A stretch of 64,000 bases of DNA from Spirometra erinaceieuropaei (GCA_902702965.1 CACRXP010000568.1:4146-68145), one strand, 5' to 3'; shown: positions 20,661-32,830, numbered from the stretch's first letter. Numbers and translations: made by a program. The notes: a model not told the origin generated them from the sequence alone.

Positions 20661-22010
20661 AATCGATCTCGGATTTATAGGAGCTATCTTCAGGATGTGA
20701 TATATGGAAGAGGTGGCATGTGGTGAAAAAAGGATTTCCGAGGGTGCGTTGATTGAGTGATGGACTAACTGGAGGTAAGTGTGTGGTTCTTGGAGGATTT
20801 GGTGATGGGTATGGCGAAGCGTGAGTGCATGGGCTAGTGTGTATGGATTGAGTGTACATATGGGGAGGTGGGCTAACTAGGTGGTAATTGTACCTAAATG
20901 GAGTTTCAGTTGGGAGATGTAAAAGCTAAAGTAATTTGTGGGGTTGTCATTAGGTGGTAAGAAGTTTGGAATGTTAGTGGTTTGACTTATTCTATGCCAT
21001 GCACGTGAAAATTGGCGAGTCGAGGTACAGTTGTAGAAGCTTATTTGTTTTTGGTAAAAGTTTAGAGAACTCCTATTTGCTATGTCTACATACTTAGGAC
21101 GTTATGGTTGTGCTGGTGTGCTTAATAAGGCCTTTTGGTCTCTGTGCCTTGTTCGGCAGTCGATTTCTAGTACTGGTTTATCGGTTTTCGGGGGCGTAGT
21201 AAAACCTATATTGTTATCTAATGGTGTCATATGACTTGGTTTGTGATTCGCGTCATCGTTCTGTTCTAGTTGAACGTTGTTGTTTTATTGTGCCTCTCTT
21301 GTTCCTTTCTGCCCAGCAGTCATAACTGCTTTTTCATTTACGCGTTTTTTGTCACGAGAACTAGAATCAGAAGTACTTGCTGGAGGTCCCTCTACGGGGG
21401 CTGTGGGTTTATTATCTTGTTTACGCTGGTCTGTGCATTTCTTTTTATTATTGCCAGAAGTAGAGTTATTAGCTATAGGTTCATTTGTGGGACCGGAGTG
21501 CTGATTACCGTGTTTGTAGCTGGTGTCTGTTTTTCGAAGTTTACGTTTTTGCATCGGTGTCAAATCCGGACCTATAAATGCGTTTCGGTTCCTCAGATTT
21601 CTGTTTAACTCGGGGTTTTGTAAGACAAGCTCGGATTCGGTCTGTGAATAGAAGGTCACTAAGACGGGTTTATTTTTGCTTCTATAGTGAAGTCTTTTGG
21701 TGGTAGCTACTCGGATGTTTAGGTAACATGAATGTATAAGTTTTTGAATTGATGGTGTTGGGTTGGCCATGTAGGGTATATTGCGGATAATCAAAATGAG
21801 TCTGGGTTTTTGTCTATCCGCGACTTCTGATGAAACCAAATGTATAATCGATTCTATTTGAGGTAGGCTCGTTAGGCTGCTCGTGAATGTATTTCAGTTT
21901 GTTAGGGAGTCGAGAATCGCAAAATGTGTTCATTTTTCTTGATAACCCTCTGTAAACGCACGATGACCGAAAGATGTGCTTTGTCGACAGCAAACTTAAC
22001 ATCGTTCATG
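20661..22010 (-). pseudogene. CR1-like LINE: ORF1 protein and spacer
   Basis: The 184-codon ORF at 21285-21839 has LILIIRNIPYM, VLVTFYSQTES and FIGPDLTPMQKRKLRK, followed by a Ser/Lys/Thr-rich tail. This is an RNA-binding-like fold as seen in ORF1 of CR1-type LINEs. 21840-22010 extends the similarity in a broken frame. 20661-21284 is the AT-rich ORF1-ORF2 spacer with no clear coding. ORF1p would bind LINE RNA in the cytoplasm. Confidence 0.68.
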
Positions 22011-22430
22011 GTTAATTGGAGAGAGTGTAAAAGAAGGTATGTGTTATTTTCGACACCTACTAAAAATCGGTTGAAAACTAAAGCAGAAATATGCCAAATG
22101 TTTCAGTTATAAGCAAATTTCAACTTATCTCAGATCTGAGGATTTTGAACGATTGTGCACAAACGGGCTAGATATCCTGAATTAAGGAAGACACAAGTTT
22201 AAGTTCATGCATTAATTCTATGGGATTATTTAGGCAAATTATACATTTTTGCAGCTAGGTATGACTACAAGGCGTTTTCGCATGGCTCATGCATTCCAAG
22301 CAGTTCATTGTAACCTCTACTGGCGAGGCACCTCAAGACACCTGTCCGAGTTTCCGAAATGCGCCGAGCCAGCATTAGTGTAATAAAGGTTACAAAAAGC
22401 CCTTTTTCGAAGAATTGAGTATTCTGCAAT
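22011..22430. other. No gene seen
   Basis: This lies between the CR1 5' end and the recognisable Pao integrase. It may hold decayed Pao pol but I cannot support that. Confidence 0.4.
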
Positions 22431-23661
22431 CTGCATCAGCTGATCACCAGAAGAAAAGTCCGTGGGAACCATCAGCTTTAAAAGCTTAATTTTCAGATGA
22501 AGAAGAAGTGTGTGTTGGTGGTCACCTTAAATACTTGGATTTTTGTGAATCGTTAAAGCACTCATCAGTCCCGCCGTAAATCGTCCCGTGGTGAAATTAA
22601 TCATCCACTACTTTTAATGAATCGGAAGGCCACTCAGGGACAGCAAATTCTAAGCACAGTCCATCAAAAACTTTAGACTCAAAAAGGAACCGTTTCTGTC
22701 AAACGTGTTACTGATAGGTGTCCACTATGAAAACAGAAATTTCGACAACTTCAGAGGCAGATGATATCCCCGCTTCCTTTAAACTGAACGGGAGTGGTTG
22801 ATATTCTTTCAAAGGCGTTGGGTTGGATTATTTTGGCCCATTAATGGTCAAACGTGGATGGTCTTCCGAGAAACGTTATGGTTGTGTGTTCAGCTGTTTA
22901 CAGCCGAGAGCGGCTCATCTTGAGATAGCCGCTGGCTTAGCCATAAAATCTTTCGTTTAGTGCCTGATGAGATTCGTGAGCAGATGCGGACGGCCCAGTG
23001 ACATCTACAGTGACAACGGAACCAATGTCTGGAGCAATAACGGAACTCCGAAAAGGCTTGCACAATTGGGATCAAAAGAGAGTGTCGGCTTGACTGCTAA
23101 ATCTCGAGACACATAGGCACTTTAACCTACCTGCTGTCAGCCATCGTGGAGGTATCTGGGAACGCAGGATGAGGTCTCTACGGCGGATTATCCTGGTTCT
23201 ATATAAGGAGCAGTTTCTAACTGATGAGCAGCTCATTACCCTCCTCGTGTAGGTTGAACGTATATTAAATAACGGTCTGCTTATCCCGCTAACATCTAAC
23301 AGTGGGAATTTAGGATCGCTTACTCCGAACAGCTTATCGTTTATGAGAAACTGTCCGTCGCTGCCTAGCAGTGACAATTAGGTAGCGCAGTACCACGTCG
23401 GACTGAATCAAGTTCACCACCTCACTGGTGTGTTCTGGGAGCGTTGGGCAAACGAATATCTTTCAAACCCTCAACAATGAACAAAACAGCTTAGAGAATC
23501 TGAGAACCTGAAACCAGGCGACGTTATTTTTGCGTCCGGAAAGCGTTCTTTTTGAGATAAGTGGCCTTTAGAAATGACAGATACGTGCAAAGAGTCACGA
23601 CGGTCTCGTTAGAACCGTATATATTAGAACGGCGGGCTGTCTCTTAGGAAAGGATGTTGGA
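22431..23661 (+). pseudogene. BEL/Pao integrase (interrupted by PLE-1)
   Basis: The 22470-22560 region resembles the pre-integrase motif (EEVCVGGHLKYLDF). The HHCC region is degraded. The catalytic core shows VGLDYFGPLMVKRG (22817), RYGCVF, and DIYSDNGTNVW (about 23000), giving the first two acidic residues; the third is not recognisable. 23096-23661 carries the C-terminal region with many shifts. At 23661 a PLE-1 fragment interrupts it, and the last codons resume at 24699 and end in TAG at 24745-24747. Confidence 0.82.
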
Positions 23662-24508
23662 GATGGAGTCGGCTGGTTCGCTTCCTTTCTTAGATGTCCT
23701 TCTAAACAGGAGATCTGACGATAGCATCCGAAGGAGTGTCTATCGAAAGAAAACCTGGTCTGGACAATACACGAACTTCGCTAGTTTCGTACCTCTCCAA
23801 CAAAAACGGAATCTAGTCAGGTGTTTGGCACACAGGGCTAGAAAAATTTGTTCGAAAGATAGTATCGAGGAGGAACTTAGAAAAATCCAGGACTTGCTTC
23901 GCGAAAATGGGTATCCTGACAGGTTCATTGCAAAGAACCTTGCCGAACGACCTGCAAAACCCACCACACTAACCGCCGAGAAGAAAACGTTGTTCCTCAA
24001 AGTCCCCTTCCAAGGAGACGCTGCAGGTGAACTCCTAAGAAGACGCCTTGACCAAGCTGTCTCGGGAACCTTCCCAGCAGCAAGGGTTCGCATATCATTC
24101 TTCACTAACCCTATTCTACGCGGAGAAGGCAAGGATAGGCTGCCACCTCAGACCGCCTCAATGTGCATCTACTCATTCACTTGCTCCTGTGGCGCAGGTT
24201 ATATTGGTCGTACGAGTCGGCGCCTTTCCAAAAGAATACGAGAGCACCTTCCCGCATGGCTGGCAAAGGGTGAAACTAGGAGAATAGACAGCGCCATCCT
24301 TGCGTATGCAGTGGACTCAGGGCATCGTGTGGACCCCACCGAAGCATTTCGTGTGATTTACAAGGTCCCCTCGAGCTACCCTAAGCTACTGGGCCAGCGC
24401 CTGCTAGCAACAGCAGAAGCGGCCGCCATAAGGTTACGAAAACCGACCATATGCGCCCAAAAGAACCTTGTTCAGGCTCCGCGCTTACCGTGGTCAAAGG
24501 TTGACTAA
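23662..24508 (+). pseudogene. PLE-1 RT end and GIY-YIG endonuclease (open frame)
   Basis: One uninterrupted frame of about 280 codons, the cleanest PLE-1 coding stretch here. It starts after the catalytic palm at ESAGSLPFLDVLLNRR, then has the thumb and connector. The endonuclease at residues 165-250 shows CIYSFTCSCGAGYIGRTSRR, RIREH and the LLGQRLLATAEAAAIRL tail. The start at 23654 is artificial, because it begins in BEL/Pao sequence. Without the palm it cannot act as an RT. The open frame suggests a younger insertion than the 5-9 kb array. Confidence 0.9.
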
Positions 24509-24616
24509 CCATATGCAACTTTCGGCGCCCTTCCGCTCTTGCCGAGCCTGTAATTTAAAACCTAACTTTTATCGATTTTTGTTTCACTCACTCTACCCCG
24601 CCCTATGTAATTGTAT

Positions 24617-24657
24617 TGGCCTGATGAGAATTTACCGAAAGGAACGTTCACTCGCCA
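24617..24657 (+). ncRNA. Hammerhead ribozyme motif, PLE-1 (intact core)
   Basis: UGGC, CUGAUGA, GAAUUUACC, GAA, helix III AGG..ACU, cleavage-site C, GCCA. The core is intact; helix II is reduced to one sure pair and helix III to two. The loop has the AACGUU palindrome. It is at the same position relative to the endonuclease stop and the next-unit start as in the minus-strand array. Confidence 0.72.
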
Positions 24658-24698
24658 CTCTCTCTTCTGAATATAGTGATGGGAATTTTCACACATTT

Positions 24699-25746
24699 AA
24701 AACTTGTTTGCTTGAGTCAGAGCGGCCGTATACTTTCAAAGCCGTAGCCTGATCTCAAAAGCCGGACTATATGCAAAGTGGAGAATTGGCGGCAGTGTTA
24801 CATCCACTTTGTCAACAAATTGAAAACACCACGCCCCTTTCGCAAGCGTTTCCCTTTTTCGCTCCATGTTGATATTTCCCTTTCCTCTTTTGTGTCCCCA
24901 TTTCAGGTATGAACTGCGTTCTTTTAATTTACCGGTTTCATATTTTTGCTTTGACTTGAAAATCCAATTTGTTCGAATAGTGACAAAGGAATTCTTTAAA
25001 TTGGGGTATACATCGCTGAAGTTTGTATGCTTTTTTAATTCCTACATATATTCTATCAATAGAACCTTATAAAAAAGGAAATCTTTTTTGGCTTATTCGC
25101 ATCGCTCGGATTAGCAAAGAATTTAACAATACTCCTGTTGTGATCGATTAGCCAGGCTTCATGAAATCATAGTGAAGCGCAACTGCGCCAGACGATCGTA
25201 CCTTCGCTATCGGTTTTTTAATTTATATTGCCTTTTGGGTTGCGTTTTAATGGCCTGTCTTCTTTCAACTTCTGTGCTGAACGTCTACGGTTATCCTGTT
25301 TGCTATGACCAGACAGGTGAACGGAATTGAAAAAGAACGGGTCCGCGAATGGAACGCTTTCGTTACAGCCTACGCACATGAGGTTTTTCTCTTATCCAAA
25401 CTTGCCTTACTTGTTTGCGTGAGCAAACGCAACACGCTGCTATGAGTTACCGTGCCGCAGCCGGCTTGGCCTACTGCGCGACACGGGGTTGCATCGTCGC
25501 CTCGCAATTGTTTGTGACTCGGCGCCATTCCCGCTCTCAGCAATATATTGTGTCCATTTCTCACCGGACATCACGATCCATGTCAATAATAGGTCATTTT
25601 TGGCGAGAGGGCAACACCATGCTGGTTTCCAGACGTTGTTACTACTGCTTCTCATTCGATCCTTGTAGGACCCACGTATCAAACTTTTTCACTTTACCGA
25701 ATTCAGCTAGGTGTGTTAGTATTGTCCGTATCATTCGCTTGTTAAT
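24699..25746 (+). other. BEL/Pao 3' flank (possible 3' LTR), duplicated at 27456-28504
   Basis: Begins with the last codons of Pao pol, then non-coding sequence that should contain the 3' LTR. No 5' LTR partner exists in the window, so LTR limits cannot be set. It ends at the assembly gap. Confidence 0.5.
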
Positions 25747-26651
25747 NNNNNNNNNNNNNNNNNNNNNNNNNNNNNNNNNNNNNNNNNNNNNNNNNNNNNN
25801 NNNNNNNNNNNNNNNNNNNNNNNNNNNNNNNNNNNNNNNNNNNNNNNNNNNNNNNNNNNNNNNNNNNNNNNNNNNNNNNNNNNNNNNNNNNNNNNNNNNN
25901 NNNNNNNNNNNNNNNNNNNNNNNNNNNNNNNNNNNNNNNNNNNNNNNNNNNNNNNNNNNNNNNNNNNNNNNNNNNNNNNNNNNNNNNNNNNNNNNNNNNN
26001 NNNNNNNNNNNNNNNNNNNNNNNNNNNNNNNNNNNNNNNNNNNNNNNNNNNNNNNNNNNNNNNNNNNNNNNNNNNNNNNNNNNNNNNNNNNNNNNNNNNN
26101 NNNNNNNNNNNNNNNNNNNNNNNNNNNNNNNNNNNNNNNNNNNNNNNNNNNNNNNNNNNNNNNNNNNNNNNNNNNNNNNNNNNNNNNNNNNNNNNNNNNN
26201 NNNNNNNNNNNNNNNNNNNNNNNNNNNNNNNNNNNNNNNNNNNNNNNNNNNNNNNNNNNNNNNNNNNNNNNNNNNNNNNNNNNNNNNNNNNNNNNNNNNN
26301 NNNNNNNNNNNNNNNNNNNNNNNNNNNNNNNNNNNNNNNNNNNNNNNNNNNNNNNNNNNNNNNNNNNNNNNNNNNNNNNNNNNNNNNNNNNNNNNNNNNN
26401 NNNNNNNNNNNNNNNNNNNNNNNNNNNNNNNNNNNNNNNNNNNNNNNNNNNNNNNNNNNNNNNNNNNNNNNNNNNNNNNNNNNNNNNNNNNNNNNNNNNN
26501 NNNNNNNNNNNNNNNNNNNNNNNNNNNNNNNNNNNNNNNNNNNNNNNNNNNNNNNNNNNNNNNNNNNNNNNNNNNNNNNNNNNNNNNNNNNNNNNNNNNN
26601 NNNNNNNNNNNNNNNNNNNNNNNNNNNNNNNNNNNNNNNNNNNNNNNNNNN
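25747..26651. other. Assembly gap (905 N)
   Basis: A run of undetermined bases. Long reading frames across it are artefacts. Confidence 1.
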
Positions 26652-26890
26652 TTGAGGGTCATCTAGTCTTATCCAACACAATGTCCATCACTTAATTAGC
26701 CTATATGAAGTTATGCTAAAAGACCAGGATCAGTAGATCGCCTTGAAGGCAGGTTTTGAATTGAACTATCTGTTGAGATTGTCACGTCAACACTGGTTAA
26801 CTTGCCTTCAAAAAGTTCATCAATCAATCCCCAAAGTAACACTCTGAAGGCTTCTGCAAAGACACCACAAAGACTGAATGCGTAGCGAGG
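26652..26890. other. Unassigned sequence between gap and duplicated block
   Basis: This sequence does not match the left neighbour of the first copy (before 23096), so it marks where the two copies diverge. Confidence 0.5.
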
Positions 26891-28504
26891 GCTAAATCTC
26901 GAGACACATAGGCACTTTAACCTACCTGCTGTCAGCCATCGTGGAGGTATCTGGGAACGCAGGATGAGGTCTCTACGGCGGATTATCCTGGTTCTATATA
27001 AGGAGCAGTTTCTAACTGATGAGCTGCTCATTACCCTCCTCGTGTAGGTTGAACGTATATTAAATAACGGACTGCTTATCCCGCTAACATCTAACAGTGG
27101 GAATTTAGGATCGCTTCCTTCGAACAGCTTATCGTTGATGAGAAACTGTCCGTCGCTGCCTAGCAGTGACGATTAGGTAGCGCAGTACCACGTCGGACTG
27201 AATCAAGTTCACCACCTCACTGGTGTGTTCTGGGAGCGTTGGGCAAACGACTATCTTTCAAACCCTCAACAATGAACAAAACAGCTTAGAGAATCCGAGA
27301 ACCTGAAACCAGGCGACGTTATTTTTGCGTCCGGAAAGCGTTCTTTTTGAGATAAGTGGCCTTTAGAAATGACAGATACGTGCAAAGAGTCACGACGGTC
27401 TCGTTAGAACCGTATATATTAGAACGGCGGGCTGTCTCTTAGGAAAGGATGTTGGAAAACTTGTTTGCTTGAGTCAGAGCGGCCGTATACTTTCAAAGCC
27501 GTAGCCTGATCTCAAAAGCCGGACTATATGCAACGTGGAGAATTGGCGGCAGTGTTACATCCACTTTGTCAACAAATTGAAAACACCACGCCCCTTTCGC
27601 AAACGTTTCCCTTTTTCGCTCCATGTTGATATTTCCCTTTCCTCTTTTGTGTCCCCATTTCAGGTATGAACTGCGTTCTTTTAATTTACCGGTTTCATAT
27701 TTTTGCTTTGACTTGAAAATCCAATTTGTTCGAATAGTGACAAAGGAATTCTTTAAATTGGGGTATACATCGCTGAAGTTTGTATGCTTTTTTTAACTCC
27801 TACATATATTCTATCAATAGAACCGTATAAAAAAAGGAAATCTTTTTTGGCTTATTCGCATCGCTCGGATTAGCAAAGAATTTAACAATAGTCCTGTTGT
27901 GATCGATTAGCCAGGCTTCATGAAATCATAGTGAAGCGCAACTGCGCCAGACGATCGTACCTTCGCTATCGGTTTTTTAATTTATATTGCCTCTTGGGTT
28001 GCGTTTTAATGGCCTGTCTTCTTTCAACTTCTGTGCTGAACGTCTACGGTTATCCTGTTTGCTATGACCAGACAGGTGAACGGAACTGAAAAAGAACCGG
28101 TCCGCGAATGAAACGCTTTCGTAACAGCCTACGCACATGAGGTTTTTCTCTTATCCAAACTTGCCTTACTTGTTTGCGTGAGCAAAAGCAACACGCTGCT
28201 CTGAGTTACCGTGCCGCAGCCGGCTTGGCCTACTGCGCGACACGGGGTTGCATCGTCGCCTCGCAATTGGTTGTGACTCGGCGCCATTCCCGCTCTCAGC
28301 AATATATTGTGTCCATTTATCACCGGACATCACGACCCATGTCAATAATAGGTCATTTTTGGCCAGAGGGCAACACCATGCTGGCTTCCAGACGTTGTTA
28401 CTACTGCTTCTCATTCGATCCTTGTAGGACCCACGTATCAAACTTTTTAACTTTACCGAATTCAGCTAGGTATGTTAGTATTATCCGTATCATTCGCTTG
28501 TTAA
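26891..28504 (+). repeat. Second copy of 23096-25746 without the PLE-1 insertion
   Basis: 26891-27456 matches 23096-23661 without indels. 27456-28504 matches 24699-25746 with one or two single-base indels and few substitutions. Pol runs in frame straight through the insertion point and ends at TAG 27502-27504, so this is the empty-site state of the BEL/Pao 3' end. Integrase upstream of 26891 is missing here. Confidence 0.9.
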
Positions 28505-31500
28505 TATTAAACACAAATGATAATTCATGCGCAATTTGGAATGAATCTGACTGGGGGAGGTTTTCAGTTTGTCCTTACCTCCTTTTTATTCTGGCCGACA
28601 AGGTGGCTTATTCATAAAGCCAAGGTTACCAGAACGAAATTCTTCGGACCTATTTAATACCGTCTGCTGTGCCATAGTATTAGACTACAATTCACCAGTA
28701 ATATTCCGAGCTCTCTGTCATGCTGTATATTCACTGAAAAACTCATACTTCATGCTTTTAAGAATTTTCGACTTTTACCGTCTTCAAATAATAGTATAGA
28801 GTCAATCTTTATATTTGAGGGCGCAAAGTGACTTCAAACGAGCAAATATGCTTTGTTCTAACAAAAAGAAAATAAAGTCCTAATACACTACTTCAGTGAA
28901 GCAAGGAGCTACCAAGGCTGACCATATTTCATGTTTGACGACACAGTATTTATTAGGTGGGCGGTTTCCTGGTGAAAGACCTAGAGACAAGAGACGTCTG
29001 CTTCATTCCGGCCAGACGACAACCAAGTAGCTCGCTCACTCTGACCATGTTACACTTTTGCGAGTCGAAAGGTCTTATTTCGCTTCACCTTTCGCCTTGT
29101 CAGGCGCTATGGTTATGGTGTACGTCAACTGCTATCTGACAAACATTAGCTCGCTCTTTTCCCACTCATAATTTTCAATTTCGTTTGTAACGCTATCTTT
29201 ATCCAGCAGCTTATGACGCGATTTTGTTAATGGGGGACAGAAGTTTCCAATTCTTTGCTTAACATCAACTGAAAGGCAAGTTCCTGAAGACCCTATTTAA
29301 ACTTGCATGGATGACATGATTTTGAACTGAACGCCACTTTCAGCTGCGTATTCTAATTTACCGCCAGTTAAACTTTGCGATTTTATCTCAGAAACTTTTC
29401 TCGTGACTCAAACACGTCTTATGTAATAGACAATTTTCTTTTCACGGCCAGTGTTGTGGAACCAGGGGGTGCACCACCAAAGATAGTTTTATGTTTTTGT
29501 TACTCGCGGCGTTGAGCCAAATGCAAAAAGTTTGCGTGTTCCGCACCAAATTTTACTTATGCAAACTAATAGTATATATTCGGAAATTCGATCTTCTGTT
29601 GACGGAGGACTGAGAAACTATGCGTGAGAGCTCTGGTTCATTTCCCGGCACCAGTCAAGCAGGGGGGTATATAAGCATTGAATTGATTACCAGTCTGTCA
29701 TTGAATCGCACGCTCCATCACTAGCAACCGACTCGTTTCTTGTAACTTAAAATGGCAGCGGAATCCACCTGTTTATTCTGACTGTGTAGTTGAGGAAACT
29801 GTTTTGAGAATCTGACGATGAACAGAAACTGATTGCCGTATACTGCCAAGCTAAGGGTGTCAGCTGATTCAAAAATGACATTTGAGCGTGACTCTTTTTT
29901 AATGGTGGCGTTTCTTGCTTTAATTTTTATTACCATTCGCGTCGGCGCCAGACTGAGGACCCTTAGCAAAACAAAACGACTATATTGTGCACTTAATCTG
30001 AATAACCCGGCAGATGACCCCCCCCCCTCCAGGTGATACAGTATACGAAACGCCATACATTATATTTTTGTCCTGGGATGTCTAATAGATTTGTGTTTGC
30101 CAATTTTTACGTAAAGAAGTATTTGATCTATCTAGACAACCTGCCAGAGAGCAAGACGCTCATGAACTTCGAAACGATTGTGCTGTCGGCTTATCTGTTA
30201 GACCTCCTCTGTGTATAATGCACGAAACATGGATATGCATGCTGTGGTTAGATTGCGGCTGTTGGTCAGAGGCATTGCTGGACAAAGATTTTAACAGTAA
30301 GCGCGAACCGTCCACTTTCTTCCCCTCGCTTCGCTCTTGTCAGTGATACAATTCCTAAATTGTTGCTGCAGAGAGTTCGACAACATCAGCTCAGCCTAAG
30401 CTAAGCTTCTAGATGGAAGGAAAGTGACTGATCATTTGACTGTGCAACCCACATGGATGGTACTGTCACTGCATTTGCGGGCGTTAGGAAAATTAATGCA
30501 CTCACGTCCACGGTTGGCATCAATTTAAAATTTCATCAGAAACTTCTTTTATTTATCGAGACCAGGGAACAAATAGACAAATGCCGATAAATAACCTGGT
30601 CTTAAATAGAGCCGCATAACTAGTACGGAGACAGTGAGTGACTCAGTTTCTGAGTTTCAATCGCGTCACACACATTATATTGTGACAAAAACGGTAGTAC
30701 GAAATGTTAATATGCCGAAAGACAGTGCATAGAGCGAAAAGACTTCGCACCAATTAATTCAAAGGGATTCATGTGGTAAAAGTCATCCACAATTCTGTCA
30801 GCAAATTGTCTGACTGCTGTTAAATGTCTTGATATAATAAAGGCGATTAAAAGGAAATAAGAAACGCCGATATCAGTGGAGTGAATTCTAAAGACCCGTC
30901 TTAAATTGAGACCATTTTTCTTATTCAATGTAGGAAAAAGAATAAAAACAGCGATAAATGGGAGGAAGACTGTAGGCATATGCAAATCACTAAATTAAGG
31001 GTCAGTGTATGTGTCAAAATTAATAAGCGAGTTTACGAATTTTATTAAAAACGACTACAACATTGAAGGAGAATTAGAGCCTTGAGGACAGAGTAACAGC
31101 CAGCTACCGGAAAAATGATACTTCCTTGGGAACAATGTCGAAGGTTTCAGGAAAGAGAGACGGTTATGATAGAAACACACACTTGACTGATTTCCGGTTA
31201 TTAAGTAAAAAACTGTCTTCTAAAGACCGTAAAGAGATGTGACCCAAACAATCATTGAGAAACTACCAATGAGTCTCATTATTAAGGTGGAAAGTGACAG
31301 TTTTTCACCATTCTTAACGTAAATTTGGGTATTGGACAGTCTTAGACTACCATTTGTGAGCGAGGAGAGGTAAACGAATAAAATAAGACCAATATAAACT
31401 TCACAGTCCCAATGGATAAAACAAAATTTTCAACTATCTGACTGGGCAAACAGTGTACGGTTTGCAAGTAATCCTCAAGCAAGGACGAAGTTCAACCAGT

Positions 31501-32384
31501 ATACCCTCATCCAGATATTTTCTGAAGGATATGGCTCGAAACGGCAATCAAGGCAGAAAGGTAATCAAGAAATGCACATGCGTACGTTCAACCTCCATTG
31601 TCTACTTCCCTTATAGCAGAGTGAAGCACATTAGCAGGAGCGTTCATAGCAATACACCCGGCTTTATAAGCAAATTGTTGAAGGTTCGAGAGATGGGAGA
31701 AGAATGTTGCGAAGGAGGTTTCTGGAGTGCAGGTGAACATGCTATTTGGCGAAAGTATTAAAAATCACAATTATTAGAATTAGTAAGAATCAGAGTAATT
31801 CTTAGCTCCAGAAAAGACATGTCAATAAGATGCGCTAAAACACCATATGTCCGAGCAGAGCAGAACTCCAGGAGGAATGGTAAGGCACCATCGGTCACAG
31901 TAACTGTTAAACCGCTGATACATTGAAGATGTTTCTCCTTTACGACGACGGACGCAGAACGGGAGACATTTGACGAAAGCGAAAAATCATTTGAGGGACG
32001 ATTGGACCCGTTGGATGCAAAGACAACATTTTCTTTTAGTGGGTCCAAATTAGGGTCAGCATGTATTAGTAGGCTATGATAGCTAGTAAAACGTTAGGAA
32101 TTTTTCCAACCATAGGTAAAAAAGGAATAAAAGGTGAAGAAAAAGGCAATAATTCGAGTGATAATCCCATCTCTTAGACTGGACATCTTCCCTTTAGCAA
32201 GGATTTAAACGTCCTCTGGGCAGTCATGCAGTCTCAATTTGTAAAGGGCGTCATTTCGACGCCCAAAGAACATCACGTATAGGGAAGGCAGTCTGGTGGG
32301 TCTGAATATCACAGTTTTAGGAGGATAAAAGTAACAAAAATAACGCTTAAAATGTCGCGAGTTTGCTAGAACACGATTGCAGCT
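28505..32384. other. No gene seen
   Basis: AT-rich sequence with only short ORFs that lack recognisable motifs. A C run lies near 30020. I cannot link any part to other repeats in the window. Confidence 0.45.
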
Positions 32385-32830
32385 TTTAAATAAATAGATA
32401 ATTTTTTTTAAAGACCCGTCGGGGACCCATTAAAGCAAGTAAAACCAAGTTAACATACGAATTTTAGACGAGGTAGGCAGAATCTGTAAAAAATGTTATT
32501 CATAGTTTCTGAATTTGTAGTTTGTTAAGAAAAATGATGAGCGAGCGGTAAAACATCACTTAAAAATTTTAAAATGATTGGATTAATTATACAGGACAAA
32601 AAACTCTCATAATAATAACACGAAAATGCGGGCAGGGCTGGCCTGCATGTGGCGGTATATAAAGGATCATAATCGGACATCGTCAGGCCAGAATTAATGT
32701 CAGCCTTGAGGGGTACTATGCGGGTCGGACAAGACTGGCCTGCACGTGGTATTGTATATGAGATTCAGAACGGACGTCGTCAGGGCAGAATTATACGCCG
32801 GATGAGGCTGTTCGCGTCAAAGAGGCCACT
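32385..32830 (-). repeat. Repeat Q, copy 1
   Basis: Inverted match to 62035-62490 over about 450 bp, including gacccgtcgggg and gacgaggtaggc blocks and the region with two internal TATA..CCAGTCCTG-type subrepeats. In its own orientation it should end at the left in a short AT tail. Confidence 0.75.

Larger units (their letters stand above)
23662..24698 (+). mobile_element. PLE-1 insertion, 5'-truncated
   Basis: A 1037-bp insertion defined exactly by comparison with the second copy, which lacks it (27456). It starts inside the RT and ends 18 bp into the next unit, at the ATGGGAATTTTC start also seen at 7568 on the minus strand. At most 1 bp is shared at the junctions, so there is no real target duplication. 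Confidence 0.88.

Noticed and set aside
23072..23377. Minus-strand ORF repeated at 26711-27031
   Set aside because: It recurs only because the BEL/Pao integrase end is duplicated; it is antisense.
25415..26695. Very long ORFs on both strands across 25.4-26.7 kb
   Set aside because: They run through the assembly gap of Ns and are not real coding sequence.
24699..28504. Pair of LTRs flanking the gap
   Set aside because: The repeated block includes integrase coding sequence and lacks a matching copy upstream of gag, so it is a segmental or allelic duplication and not a 5'/3' LTR pair.
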